A stretch of DNA of 64,000 bases. Origin: Echinicola pacifica DSM 19836. GTDB lineage: Bacteria; Bacteroidota; Bacteroidia; Cytophagales; Cyclobacteriaceae. Each line of letters begins with the position of its first letter. Position 1 is the first letter of the stretch. Where the stretch lies: positions 406,559 through 470,558 of the forward strand of contig NZ_KB890754.1 of NCBI RefSeq assembly GCF_000373245.1, given 5' to 3'. This document shows positions 8,624 to 17,823 of this stretch, piece by piece. The position numbers and the translations under genes are program-made. The notes beneath the pieces were generated by a model that did no database searches, was not told where the DNA came from, and was given only the letters and a program-made list of their open reading frames with translations.

Positions 8624-9463
8624 ATGGAAATTATCAAAGAACTTGGTAGGATAACAGTTTTACCGATCAGTCGTTTTACGGCCCATGGGGCTTACCTTAC
8701 TTTGTCCGAAGGACAGGAAGTATTGCTACCTCAAGGCTACCTGAATGGGGAGGAAAAAGAGGGAGACGAGAAGGAAGTTTTTATCTATACGGATAGTGAG
8801 GACCGCTTGGTGGCGGTGACCAATCGCCCTGTAGCTTTATTGGATGAGTTTGCGGTGATGCCTGTGAAGCAGGTGGCGGCAATTGGGGCATTTATGGATT
8901 GGGGATTACCAAAGGACCTTTTCGTGCCCGTATCAGAGATGGGGAAGCCCATGAAAGAAGGCGAAAGCTATCTGGTCATGGTTTGTGTGGATTATAGAAC
9001 CAATCGCTTGATAGGCGTGTCTAAATACCAGGACTTTGTCCTTGCGGATACGGAGGGCTTTGAAGAAGGTCAGGAAGTGGAAGCCTTGATTTTTGAGCGG
9101 ACTGACCTAGGGTTTAAGGCGCTGATCAACCAGCATTACGAGGGACTGATCTATGGCAACGAGACTTTCACAGGAGTAAGCACTGGAGATCATGTGAAGG
9201 CCTTTGTCAAGAAGCGCCGTGAAGATGGAAAGTTGGATTTACAGCTAACGCCGATCGGGCGGCAGAAATATGAAGAAGGGGCAGAAAAAATCCTTGATGC
9301 CCTTAAAGACAATCAATTCCTGCCCCTACATGATAAATCATCCCCTGAGGAAATTAAAAGCATTCTTGGGATGAGTAAAAAACACTTTAAACAATCAATT
9401 GGGCAACTATATAAAGCTCGCAAGATTGTCATCAAGGAAGATGGAATTAGCTTAGTGGACTAA
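8624..9463 (+). CDS. CvfB/YitL-like S1-domain RNA-binding protein
   Basis: 279 residues from the ATG at 8624; a TTG nine bases upstream lies inside the promoter box and is rejected. The N-terminus (ELGRITVLPISRFTAHGAYL) and middle (FMDWGLPKDLFVP) are S1-like OB folds, followed by another OB unit and a C-terminal winged-helix segment (SKKHFKQSIGQLYKARKI) typical of CvfB proteins. Family members bind RNA and influence virulence or stress gene expression in Firmicutes; the role in Bacteroidota is not established. Its stop overlaps the stop of the convergent gene by 4 bp. Confidence 0.85.
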   Translation: MEIIKELGRITVLPISRFTAHGAYLTLSEGQEVLLPQGYLNGEEKEGDEKEVFIYTDSEDRLVAVTNRPVALLDEFAVMPVKQVAAIGAFMDWGLPKDLFVPVSEMGKPMKEGESYLVMVCVDYRTNRLIGVSKYQDFVLADTEGFEEGQEVEALIFERTDLGFKALINQHYEGLIYGNETFTGVSTGDHVKAFVKKRREDGKLDLQLTPIGRQKYEEGAEKILDALKDNQFLPLHDKSSPEEIKSILGMSKKHFKQSIGQLYKARKIVIKEDGISLVD

Positions 9464-9819
9464 TTAAGCTTAAAGATCTCTCCTGGTTTGATGCAGAGCA
9501 CCGCTTTGTCGCGTTTGATGGCGATAGGGGCTTTGATGAGATGAGGATATTTCACCAGGATATGAAGCCAGCTTTCTTCATCCCAGGTTTTGCCGGCGAT
9601 ATGGATTTGATATTCTGGATGAGCACGGTTGAGCAGGTCTTTTGCTCGTAGATGAAGCTTGTCCAGAATAGTTCGCCATCCTGTGGTGGTGATTTTCTCC
9701 TTTTCGATATTAATTTCATTTACATACCGCGACACCGATCGCGCATACGCCCTGGCCTGCTTGTCGATGCTTTGACCGGGCGTGTAATAGAAGAACAATT
9801 CATTTGGATGCATTTTCAT
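9460..9819 (-). CDS. ArsC/Spx-fold protein lacking the catalytic cysteine
   Basis: 119 residues with the length and C-terminal signature of the arsenate reductase/Spx family: ILVKYPHLIKAPIAIKRDKAVLC resembles the conserved pattern of P-loop-proximal proline and cis-Pro segment. The N-terminal position where ArsC has CX5R or Spx has CxxC reads YTPGQSIDKQ, with no Cys, so reductase chemistry is unlikely. It may be a regulatory or pseudo-enzyme relative. It is tail-to-tail with the S1 gene (4-bp overlap). An alternative start two codons downstream (MHPNEL) is possible. Confidence 0.65.
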   Translation of the reverse strand: MKMHPNELFFYYTPGQSIDKQARAYARSVSRYVNEINIEKEKITTTGWRTILDKLHLRAKDLLNRAHPEYQIHIAGKTWDEESWLHILVKYPHLIKAPIAIKRDKAVLCIKPGEIFKLN

Positions 9820-9855
9820 GGTCTCTTGGGTTTATGGATACCTACTAAAATACAA

Positions 9856-9863
9856 TAATTTTG
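9856..9863 (+). promoter_or_regulatory. Candidate -7 box for the YkgJ-type gene
   Basis: TAATTTTG matches TAnnTTTG exactly, 56 nt before the TTG start at 9920. No convincing -33 element accompanies it, so this is a weak call. Confidence 0.35.
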
Positions 9864-9919
9864 GTATAATCCATATGATATTTGGTATTATTTAACTGGA
9901 ATAATGAAAAAAATAGGTT

Positions 9920-10417
9920 TTGGAGCAATTTGATCTTGATAATTTTAAGGACAAATCCCAGTCGGATTTTCCTGCTCATAAGAAACTAAGGGCTCGCCTG
10001 CGCAAGGTGAAGCCTAAAATGCTGGATCAGAAATTTGAGACAGCCCATGAGGAGCAATTTAAGCGAATGGATTGCCTGACATGTGCCAATTGCTGCAAAA
10101 CCACCAGCCCGATATTTATCCAGACGGATATCGATAGGCTGGCAAAAAAGCTAAGACTAAAGCCATCGGAATTTATAGACCAATACCTTTATCGTGATGA
10201 TGAAGGAGACTATGTGCTGCATCAGTCGCCCTGCCCATTTCTGGGAGAGGACAATAAGTGTTTTGTCTATGAGGCCCGCCCAAAGGCCTGCAGGGAATAC
10301 CCACATACCAATCGTAAAAACATGCATGGCATATTGGGTTTGACGCTACAAAACACCCTGGTATGCCCCGCAGTGTATGAAATCTTTCAAGACTTTTCCA
10401 AAGAATTTAGGAAGTAA
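9920..10417 (+). CDS. YkgJ-family Zn/Fe-chelating cysteine-cluster protein
   Basis: 165 residues. Eight cysteines in the family arrangement: CLTCANCC near residues 53-60, then CPF, NKCF, KACREYPH and a late VCPA. Such clusters bind zinc or an iron-sulfur centre; the biochemical role of the family is poorly defined. No in-frame ATG exists at the front; TTG at 9920 is the best start because the acidic/basic N-terminal helix (LDNFKDKSQ...HKKLRARLRKVK) is normal in the family. An ATG at 9904 is in another frame. It is 50 bp upstream of the ROK kinase and may be cotranscribed. Confidence 0.75.
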   Translation: MEQFDLDNFKDKSQSDFPAHKKLRARLRKVKPKMLDQKFETAHEEQFKRMDCLTCANCCKTTSPIFIQTDIDRLAKKLRLKPSEFIDQYLYRDDEGDYVLHQSPCPFLGEDNKCFVYEARPKACREYPHTNRKNMHGILGLTLQNTLVCPAVYEIFQDFSKEFRK

Positions 10418-10467
10418 AGCATTTCGTTTGCTATTTTACGATTCAAAACCTATTAAAACCTTAAACC

Positions 10468-11385
10468 ATGAATAATCAACAAGAGCACTTTTTGGGAGTG
10501 GACGTAGGAGGTACCCATCTCAAAATAGGAAAAGTGAGCCTGCAAGGGGAGATTGTTTCTTTTGATAAGGAAGATACCACCTCTTACCGTGAAGACCCAA
10601 AGGGCTTTAATGCCTGCTTTGTGGAGGTAATTGGCAAATACCTAAAGAAGTATCCAGATATCCAAAAGGTGGGTATTGGTCTGCCAGGCCTTATTAATAA
10701 GGAGCGGACCACCACGCTGGAGATACCAGCCATCCCTGCTTTGGATGGATTTAATCTCAAAGCGGCCTTATTGGAGCAGTATCCAGATAAGTCATTCTGT
10801 CTAGAAAATGACGCCTCTGCCGCTGCAATGGGCGAGTATAAATTTGCCTCTTCCAAACCATCTCCAAATTTCCTTTTCATCACCATGGGCACAGGCATAG
10901 GCTCTGCGGCAGTGATCGATGGGGAAATCTTCAAGGGAGCCCGTGGTAATGCCATGGAAATGGGACATATGCTTTCCCGAGGCAATGCCCGTTTGGAGAC
11001 CTTGGTAGGTCGTAATGGCATATTGAACATCCTCGAAAGAATGGTCAATGCCTATCCGGAAAAAATCGGAAGACTGAGGGATCAGGAACTCGGTACGCAC
11101 CTGCTGGTGGATACCGCAAGGGAGGGAAATGAAGTTTCACTACTGACTTTTGAAGAAGTGGGCGACATCCTTGGCGAGGCCATCGTAAGCACCATCCGAA
11201 TCCTGGATATCAACGAGGTGTACTTTGGCGGTGGAATATCTGCAGGACTGGAATTTATGATGCCAGCACTGGAGAAGACCGTTCGCCAATACCTGACCCG
11301 CTATTATACCCAGGAGGTGCAGCTTCAGAAAGCCACCTTAGGTAATAATGCTGGTACTCTGGGTGCAGCAGCTTTATGCTTCTAG
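10468..11385 (+). CDS. ROK-family sugar kinase (glucokinase-like)
   Basis: 305 residues. N-terminal phosphate loop DVGGTHLKIG (~11-20), GIGLPGLIN, catalytic Asp in ENDASAAAMGE and ATP loop MGTGIGSA, then a C-terminal YFGGGISAG. This is the ASKHA/ROK fold; glucose is a common substrate and polyphosphate or ATP the donor. The usual ROK zinc motif (GH...CxCGxxGC) is absent: after EMGH the sequence reads MLSRGNARLETLVGRNG. That pattern is known for some Bacteroidota glucokinases and polyphosphate glucokinases, so activity is still expected. It ends 2 bp from the stop of the convergent lipoprotein gene. Confidence 0.85.
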   Translation: MNNQQEHFLGVDVGGTHLKIGKVSLQGEIVSFDKEDTTSYREDPKGFNACFVEVIGKYLKKYPDIQKVGIGLPGLINKERTTTLEIPAIPALDGFNLKAALLEQYPDKSFCLENDASAAAMGEYKFASSKPSPNFLFITMGTGIGSAAVIDGEIFKGARGNAMEMGHMLSRGNARLETLVGRNGILNILERMVNAYPEKIGRLRDQELGTHLLVDTAREGNEVSLLTFEEVGDILGEAIVSTIRILDINEVYFGGGISAGLEFMMPALEKTVRQYLTRYYTQEVQLQKATLGNNAGTLGAAALCF

Positions 11386-11387
11386 CC

Positions 11388-11777
11388 TTAGGGATCTAAT
11401 GTACTAATTGTGACTTCGCTCACTCTATTGATAGCATTTAATCGAAAGAGAACCTTTAGGGGTTCTTTTTCTATTTCTACCCCATCACAGCTCGAGGACG
11501 GTTCCAGAAAGTAAAAGAAGAAACTCTGACTCTTATTAAGCAGCTCCACGCGGTCGGGCCTCCCAAAGGTGACAATCAACTCCTGATTGGTGGCTTCCAG
11601 GAAATTATTTTTTATATGCTTGATTTCTTCCAGCTGCTCTAATCTCAACCCTCGACAACCATAGCGATCTGATTTCCATTTTTCAAGATCGATATTTCCA
11701 GTATCTAGTTTTCTGACGCAGGACTGATTAAGGCAGAGACAACTGATCAAGAGGATAAAAACTAATTTGAATTTCAT
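11388..11777 (-). CDS. Small hypothetical lipoprotein
   Basis: 129 residues with a lipoprotein signal (hydrophobic core then LNQSC, Cys 20). The mature part has VTFGRPDRVELLNKSQSFFFYF, which resembles the BamE/SmpA-type 'small fold next to a GxP turn' but is too short to assign. Several Cys (C20, and later YGCRG and SSSCDG) could form disulfides. Orientation is convergent to the ROK gene. Function unknown. Confidence 0.65.
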   Translation of the reverse strand: MKFKLVFILLISCLCLNQSCVRKLDTGNIDLEKWKSDRYGCRGLRLEQLEEIKHIKNNFLEATNQELIVTFGRPDRVELLNKSQSFFFYFLEPSSSCDGVEIEKEPLKVLFRLNAINRVSEVTISTLDP

Positions 11778-12049
11778 TGGTCTGTTTTTCTTTTCGTCTC
11801 AAAGGTAGGACAAGAAGTCACTATACACCAATTATCTGTCGCTAAAAAGTATGCGTATGCTGGATTTTGATGAGGGCCATGGAAGAATGAGTGAGATGGG
11901 AGAAATGTTTGGGGGGAGAGGCTGGAATCAAAATGGCTTTAATTTCAGCTTCTTAGCGATGTTGGGAGGGAGGAAGTCAAAATCTAATGGCTCAGATAAA
12001 AGTATTGTACCATCATAACTCTTATATTAGCGGTTTAAAATTCGCATTT

Positions 12050-12538
12050 ATGATTCAACGATTTGCAAAAGCATTCCATTTATTGTCAGTATTGGCATTT
12101 ATTGTTATTTTCTTATACATCTACGCCGCCTTGCCAGAGATGGTCAAGCTGAAGATAGATACAGAAGGAAACCCCCTTCAATTAATCTCAAGGAACACCT
12201 TTTTTTATATAGGCATAGGGCTGTTTATTCTGCTCAATGTGATCCTGATCATCCCCGCCAAGCTCATAGAAAGCGGCGCCTCCTTCAATATGAAGCGTTT
12301 ATTCCCGAAAGGAGATGTACTTCGTGAATATATCCTAGGCTGGATTTACTCCTTTGTGACGGTGGTAAACTTCAGTATTGTCGTGGTGTCGGTATTCGTC
12401 CATCAGCTGAATGGTGTGGCCGATGAGACCGGCGAGCCGTTTGAATTTGGATTATATCTATTACCTGTTTTATTTGTGGTTTGGATCATTATGCTTTTTA
12501 TCATTCTATCCCGCAAGTTGCAGGAGGTAAGATCGTAA
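12050..12538 (+). CDS. Four-helix integral membrane protein, unassigned
   Basis: 162 residues from the ATG at 12050 (MIQRFAKAFHLL). Four transmembrane helices are evident: ~8-30, ~53-75, ~95-120 and ~135-155. An in-frame ATG at 11987 adds 21 residues (MAQIKVLYHHN...), but that extension is polar, and a TTG...TATATTAG promoter-like pair lies inside it, so I prefer the later start. No catalytic motif is visible. It lies 36 bp upstream of parE and could be read through into it. Function unknown. Confidence 0.6.
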   Translation: MIQRFAKAFHLLSVLAFIVIFLYIYAALPEMVKLKIDTEGNPLQLISRNTFFYIGIGLFILLNVILIIPAKLIESGASFNMKRLFPKGDVLREYILGWIYSFVTVVNFSIVVVSVFVHQLNGVADETGEPFEFGLYLLPVLFVVWIIMLFIILSRKLQEVRS

Positions 12539-12574
12539 GTGAAGTTTGACAAGGAGAAAAAATAACCGCTAATC

Positions 12575-14473
12575 ATGGCAGAAAAAAACGTTCAATATAC
12601 CGAAGATAGTATTAGGTCGCTTGACTGGAAGGAGCATATCAGGCTCCGACCAGGGATGTATATCGGGAAGCTTGGAGATGGCAGCGCCCAGGATGATGGG
12701 ATTTATGTGCTGGTGAAGGAAGTCCTCGATAATAGTATAGATGAGCATATGATGGGTTACGGCAGGACCATCGAAGTGAAGATTTCTGAGCATAAGGTAG
12801 AGGTGAGGGATTATGGTCGAGGCATCCCTTTGGGGAAAGTGATAGACTGTGTATCCAAGATTAATACGGGAGGGAAGTATGATTCCGGTGCCTTCCAAAA
12901 GTCCGTAGGGCTAAATGGCGTGGGTACCAAGGCAGTCAATGCCCTTTCTGAAAATTTCAAAGTCCAGTCTTACCGTGATGGACAAACTAAGGTGGCGGTA
13001 TTCGAAAAAGGAGAGCTTATAGAAGACCGCCCGATTACCAGTACTTCGGAGAGAAATGGGACTAAGATCGTCTTTAGCCCAGACTCCAGCGTATTTAAGA
13101 ATTATCATTTTATCCCCGAATACCTCGAAAATCAGATCTGGAACTATGCCTTTCTGAACGCAGGCCTGACGGTCAACTATAACGGAAAGAAATTCTTCTC
13201 TGATAAGGGGCTTCATGATCTCCTGGACAGAAGATTGGATGATGACAGTGAGCGGTACCCGATTATCCACCTCAAAGGCGAGGATATCGAGATGGCGCTT
13301 ACTCATACCAACCAGTATGGAGAAGAATATTATTCCTTCGTCAACGGGCAATATACTACTCAGGGAGGTACCCACCTAGCCGCTTTTAGAGAAGCACTGG
13401 TGCGAGCCATACGGGAATTTTATAAGAAAGATTACGATGCTTCTGATATCCGTCAGAGTATTGCCGGAGCCATAGCCGTGCGGGTTCAGGAGCCAGTGTT
13501 TGAGTCGCAGACCAAAACTAAGCTAGGATCACATAGTGTAGGACCTGACGGTCCAACGCTGAGAACCTTTGTGAATGATTTTATCAAAACAGAACTTGAT
13601 AATTACCTTCACAAAAATCCAGATACCGCCAATGCCATGCTGAAGAGAATCCTTCAATCAGAACGAGAAAGAAAGGAAATCTCCGGCATCAAGAAACTGG
13701 CAAATGAAAGAGCCAAAAAAGCTAACCTACATAATAAAAAGCTGAGGGATTGTCGCGTGCATTACGATGATCCAAAAGCCAATGAGGAGGCCAAAAATAA
13801 CACCATGCTCTTCATTACTGAAGGCGATTCCGCCTCAGGATCCATCACCAAGTCCAGAGATGTGCAGACCCAGGCGGTGTTTTCCTTGCGAGGAAAACCC
13901 CTAAACTGCTTTGGGATGACCAAAAAGGTGGTGTATGAAAACGAGGAATTTAACCTTCTCCAGCATGCCCTGAATATTGAGGATGGCATCGAGTCTCTGC
14001 GGTATAGGAAGATCGTCATAGCGACAGATGCCGATGTGGATGGGATGCACATTCGCCTGCTGATCATGACTTATTTTCTGCAGTTTTTTCCTGATTTGGT
14101 GAAAAATGGGCACTTATACATTCTTGATACGCCTCTGTTTCGTGTGAGGAATAAGAAGGAAACTATTTATTGCTATTCTGATGAGGAGCGACGTAATGCA
14201 ATTGCGAAGCTGGGAAATAAACCTGAGATCACCCGATTTAAGGGCTTAGGGGAGATTTCTCCCGACGAGTTTGGAGGCTTCATTGGGGAAGATATCCGTC
14301 TGGAGCCCATCATCTTAAAGAAGGATACCAAGATAGCTGATTTACTGTCCTTCTTTATGGGTAAAAATACCCCTCACAGACAGAACTTTATTATTGATCG
14401 CCTAAAAGTGGAGAAGGATATCGTGGATGATCCTAAGAAAGCAAAGGATAAGGAGGAGACAGAAGCAGCCTAA
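12575..14473 (+). CDS. parE: DNA topoisomerase IV subunit B
   Basis: 632 residues, normal for topoisomerase IV B. The GHKL ATPase domain has [17 protein letters not shown] and [13 protein letters not shown]; the TOPRIM domain has [11 protein letters not shown] (~residue 415) and [10 protein letters not shown] (~485), with the acidic residues for metal-assisted strand cleavage; the C-terminal QAN-like part ends with [11 protein letters not shown]. It supplies ATP hydrolysis for chromosome decatenation as a heterotetramer with ParC, encoded 51 bp downstream on the same strand. Lineage-specific gyrB/parE confusion is possible, but the pairing with a parC of Bacteroidota type supports ParE. Confidence 0.93.
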   Translation: MAEKNVQYTEDSIRSLDWKEHIRLRPGMYIGKLGDGSAQDDGIYVLVKEVLDNSIDEHMMGYGRTIEVKISEHKVEVRDYGRGIPLGKVIDCVSKINTGGKYDSGAFQKSVGLNGVGTKAVNALSENFKVQSYRDGQTKVAVFEKGELIEDRPITSTSERNGTKIVFSPDSSVFKNYHFIPEYLENQIWNYAFLNAGLTVNYNGKKFFSDKGLHDLLDRRLDDDSERYPIIHLKGEDIEMALTHTNQYGEEYYSFVNGQYTTQGGTHLAAFREALVRAIREFYKKDYDASDIRQSIAGAIAVRVQEPVFESQTKTKLGSHSVGPDGPTLRTFVNDFIKTELDNYLHKNPDTANAMLKRILQSERERKEISGIKKLANERAKKANLHNKKLRDCRVHYDDPKANEEAKNNTMLFITEGDSASGSITKSRDVQTQAVFSLRGKPLNCFGMTKKVVYENEEFNLLQHALNIEDGIESLRYRKIVIATDADVDGMHIRLLIMTYFLQFFPDLVKNGHLYILDTPLFRVRNKKETIYCYSDEERRNAIAKLGNKPEITRFKGLGEISPDEFGGFIGEDIRLEPIILKKDTKIADLLSFFMGKNTPHRQNFIIDRLKVEKDIVDDPKKAKDKEETEAA

Positions 14474-14524
14474 ATAGTGGCGCTCTGCAATCGGAAATGG
14501 GCATCGAAAAACGAAATTTAAATT

Positions 14525-17137
14525 ATGAGTGAAATAGATAATACTCCAGAAGAAAACCTCAATGGTGATGCATTACACGAGTCCGTACCGGTAAGTGAAA
14601 TGTACCAATCATGGTTTTTGGACTATGCTTCTTATGTGATTTTGGAGCGGGCAGTGCCTGCGATCGATGATGGATTCAAGCCAGTACAGCGAAGAATCCT
14701 TCACGCCATGAAAGAGATGGATGATGGCCGCTTCAATAAGGTGGCCAATATCATCGGGCAGACCATGCAGTATCACCCGCATGGGGATGCCTCGATCAGT
14801 GATGCCATCGTCCATATAGGACAGAAGGAGCTGCTGATCGAAACTCAGGGAAACTGGGGGGACATCCGTACCGGTGATGGTGCCGCCGCCGCCCGATATA
14901 TTGAAGCCAGACTTTCCAAGTTTGCGCTGGAGGTGGTATTTAACCCCCAGACCACCGAGTGGCAGCTATCCTATGATGGTCGAAAACGCGAGCCGGTTAC
15001 CCTGCCAGTGAAATTCCCACTACTCCTTGCTCAAGGGGTGGAAGGAATCGCCGTGGGTCTATCCACCAAGATCCTCCCGCATAACTTCTGTGAACTCATC
15101 AGCAGCTCCATAGATTTATTGAAGGGAAAGAAATCAAATATACTTCCTGATTTCCCGACAGGGGGATTGGCAGATTTTTCGGAATATAACGAAGGCCTGC
15201 GAGGTGGAAGGATAAAAGTGCGTGCAAGAATAGAGGAAGGCGATTCCAAAAGCCTGCTGATCAAGGATATTCCTTTTGGGACCACCACCACCTCGGTGAT
15301 CGACTCCATCATCAAGGCCAACGATAAGGGGAAAATCAAGATCAAAAAGGTGGTAGATAATACCGCCAAAGATGTAGAAATTCAGGTCTATCTGGCTCCG
15401 GGACAATCTCCCGATATGACCATCGATGCCCTATATGCCTTCACTGACTGTGAGGTCTCCATCTCGCCCAATGCCTGCGTGATCGTAAACGAGAAGCCCG
15501 TGTTTATGGGTGTGAATGAAATTCTTGCTCATAATACCCAGCAGACCAAAGAACTGCTGAAAAGAGAGCTGGAGATCCGCAAGGGGGAATTGATGGAGAA
15601 GATATTATTCTCCTCTCTGGAGAAGATATTTATCGAAAATCGAATATATAGAGATATAGAAGAGTGCGAAACCTGGGAGTCGGTCATAGAGACCATCGAC
15701 CGGGGATTAGACCCTTATAAGCCGAGCTTCTACCGGGACATTACCACAGAAGATATCGTGAGGCTTACAGAGATCAAAATTAAAAGGATCTCGAGGTTTG
15801 ATAGTTTCAAAGCCGATGAGCTAATGCGGAAGTTGGAAGATGAGCTCAAGGAAGTGGAGCATCACCTGCAAAACCTCACTGACTATGCCATCAGCTTCTA
15901 TAAGGAACTACTTAAGAAATACGGAAAAGGCAGGGAACGGAAGACCGAGATTCGGACATTCGACACCATTGAGGCCACTGTGGTGGCTGCCAATAATGCC
16001 AAACTCTATGTAAACCGTAAAGATGGATTTGTGGGCTATGGCCTGAAGAAAGATGAGTTTATCTGTGATTGTTCGGATTTGGATGATATCATCGCCTTCA
16101 AGTCGGATGGCACCTGTGTGGTGACCAGAATTCAGGATAAGGTTTTTGTGGGCAAAGACATCATTCATGTGGCGGTGTTCCGTAAAGGTGACGAGCGCAT
16201 GGTTTATAATATGATTTACCTCGATGGCGTTTCTGGCAGAGCCATGGTAAAGAGATTCCAGATTCTCAGTGTCACCAGAGACCGGGAGTATGTGCTCACC
16301 AAAGGAACCAAAGGCTCCAAGGTGCTGTACTTTACCCCAAATGCCAATGGGGAGGCGGAGATCGTGACGGTTTACCTGACTCAGGGAAGCAAAGCCCGTG
16401 TGAAGGTGTTTGATTTTGACTTCAAGGAAATCGATATCAAAGGCCGTGGGGCAGGAGGGAATATCCTCAGCCGCTATACCATCCGTAAGATACAGCTGAA
16501 GATGGAAGGCGTTTCTACCCTTGGCGGACTGGATGTGTATTTTGATGAGGCCGTAGGCCGACTCAATACCGATGAGCGCGGGAAGCTGATCGGTAATTTC
16601 CTGGGAGATGATAAGGTCATCGCCTTCTATAAAGATGGCAGCTATGAGCTTACGAGCTACGAACTCACCAATCGCTATGACACCAATACACTGATGTTGA
16701 TCGAGAAATTTGACCCTCAGGCGGTAATTTCCTGTATTTATTTCGACGGCGTAAGTAAAAATCACTATGTGAAGCGATTCCATGTGGAGACCAGCACTTC
16801 CAATAAGAAGTTTAGCTTCATCTCCGATCATCGGAAATCGACGCTGGATATCATATCCACGCATAAACAACCGCAGGTGGAAGTGACCCTTAAGAAGGAT
16901 AAGGAGACCGAAAAAGTCGAGTACGATCTGGATATGCTTATCGATGTGAAGGGCTGGAAAGCTGTGGGTAACAGACTGACCTCTCATATGGTCAAAAGCA
17001 TAAAACTCCTAGAACCTATCAAAAAAGAAGAACCCCAAAAAGCTGCGGATGATTCTCTGGAAGTGGGAACGACGATAGACCTAAGTAGCAAAGAGGAGGA
17101 GGACGATAAGGATCAGCTTGGATTATTTGGCAAATGA
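14525..17137 (+). CDS. parC: DNA topoisomerase IV subunit A
   Basis: 870 residues. N-terminal breakage-reunion domain: SYVILERAVPAIDDGFKPVQRRIL, then MQYHPHGDASISDAIVHIGQ, then GAAAARYIEARL with the DNA-linking Tyr at residue 125. A coiled segment follows (~440-485) and then beta-pinwheel repeats (GAGGNILSRYTI, TLGGLDVYFDE) to an acidic tail. It cuts and rejoins DNA with ParE. At the quinolone-resistance positions, the residue equivalent to E. coli GyrA Ser83 reads Ala and Asp87 is kept; I believe this is normal for Bacteroidota ParC, not an acquired mutation. Stop and next start overlap by 4 bp (ATGA). Confidence 0.93.
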   Translation: MSEIDNTPEENLNGDALHESVPVSEMYQSWFLDYASYVILERAVPAIDDGFKPVQRRILHAMKEMDDGRFNKVANIIGQTMQYHPHGDASISDAIVHIGQKELLIETQGNWGDIRTGDGAAAARYIEARLSKFALEVVFNPQTTEWQLSYDGRKREPVTLPVKFPLLLAQGVEGIAVGLSTKILPHNFCELISSSIDLLKGKKSNILPDFPTGGLADFSEYNEGLRGGRIKVRARIEEGDSKSLLIKDIPFGTTTTSVIDSIIKANDKGKIKIKKVVDNTAKDVEIQVYLAPGQSPDMTIDALYAFTDCEVSISPNACVIVNEKPVFMGVNEILAHNTQQTKELLKRELEIRKGELMEKILFSSLEKIFIENRIYRDIEECETWESVIETIDRGLDPYKPSFYRDITTEDIVRLTEIKIKRISRFDSFKADELMRKLEDELKEVEHHLQNLTDYAISFYKELLKKYGKGRERKTEIRTFDTIEATVVAANNAKLYVNRKDGFVGYGLKKDEFICDCSDLDDIIAFKSDGTCVVTRIQDKVFVGKDIIHVAVFRKGDERMVYNMIYLDGVSGRAMVKRFQILSVTRDREYVLTKGTKGSKVLYFTPNANGEAEIVTVYLTQGSKARVKVFDFDFKEIDIKGRGAGGNILSRYTIRKIQLKMEGVSTLGGLDVYFDEAVGRLNTDERGKLIGNFLGDDKVIAFYKDGSYELTSYELTNRYDTNTLMLIEKFDPQAVISCIYFDGVSKNHYVKRFHVETSTSNKKFSFISDHRKSTLDIISTHKQPQVEVTLKKDKETEKVEYDLDMLIDVKGWKAVGNRLTSHMVKSIKLLEPIKKEEPQKAADDSLEVGTTIDLSSKEEEDDKDQLGLFGK

Positions 17138-17823
17138 TAAACTCGCCCATAGATCATAAATTATTAGACTATTTATCACAGTATGTGACGGATCATAAAA
17201 AAGCCAGGATGGAGGAAGTCCTGGCTTTGCGTTCCCGTTATTTTACGGTGGTACTAGAGGATATTTATAAGCCGCATAATGCTAGTGCGGTGATCCGCAC
17301 CTGTGATTGTTTTGGGGTTCAGGACATCCATATTATGGAAAAAAAGGACCTCTATGAAGTCAATCCATATGTGGTTCGGGGCGCTTCCCAATGGGTGGAT
17401 ATTCATAAATACGAGCCTGAAAAGGAGCATTCAGCAGTGGATGCCTGCTTTGGAAAACTCCGTGAGGAGGGATATAAGATCTATGCCACTTCCCCTCACG
17501 GAGATAGCATGCCCCTTCATCAGCTCCAGCCCTCGGAGAAGACCGCCCTGGTGTTTGGCAATGAGCATGCCGGCGTGAGCGATGAGGTAATTGCCAAAAG
17601 TGATGGACTGGTCCATATTCCCATGTCTGGCTTCACAGAAAGCTTCAATATCTCGGTAAGTGCCTCCATCTGCCTGTACGACCTTCAGGAGAAAGTAAAA
17701 CAAAACCTGCCTGCTAATTATTTTTTGGAGGAGCATGAAAAGGAACTCCTACGCTTTGAGTGGTATAAGGGCGTCGTTAAAAATGTGGAGGTGCATATCC
17801 GTCAATTCTATGCCAATCAATAA
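17134..17823 (+). CDS. SpoU/TrmH-family tRNA/rRNA 2'-O-methyltransferase
   Basis: 229 residues. The knotted SPOUT fold is shown by motif 1 (NASAVIRTCDCFGVQDIHI), motif 2 (LVFGNEHAGVSDEV) and motif 3 (HIPMSGFTESFNISVSASI). The Arg and Asn of motif 1 and the Ser/Asn of motif 3 are those of TrmH enzymes that methylate ribose in tRNA, typically Gm18; the exact target is not readable. Its ATG overlaps the parC stop (ATGA), so translation is coupled to parC, an unusual but conserved-looking pairing. Confidence 0.88.
   Translation: MINSPIDHKLLDYLSQYVTDHKKARMEEVLALRSRYFTVVLEDIYKPHNASAVIRTCDCFGVQDIHIMEKKDLYEVNPYVVRGASQWVDIHKYEPEKEHSAVDACFGKLREEGYKIYATSPHGDSMPLHQLQPSEKTALVFGNEHAGVSDEVIAKSDGLVHIPMSGFTESFNISVSASICLYDLQEKVKQNLPANYFLEEHEKELLRFEWYKGVVKNVEVHIRQFYANQ

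Noticed and set aside
15908-16987. Long open frame on the minus strand (359 codons) inside parC
   Set aside because: It is antisense to the conserved ParC C-terminal pinwheel, has no family motif and its openness follows from codon bias of parC.
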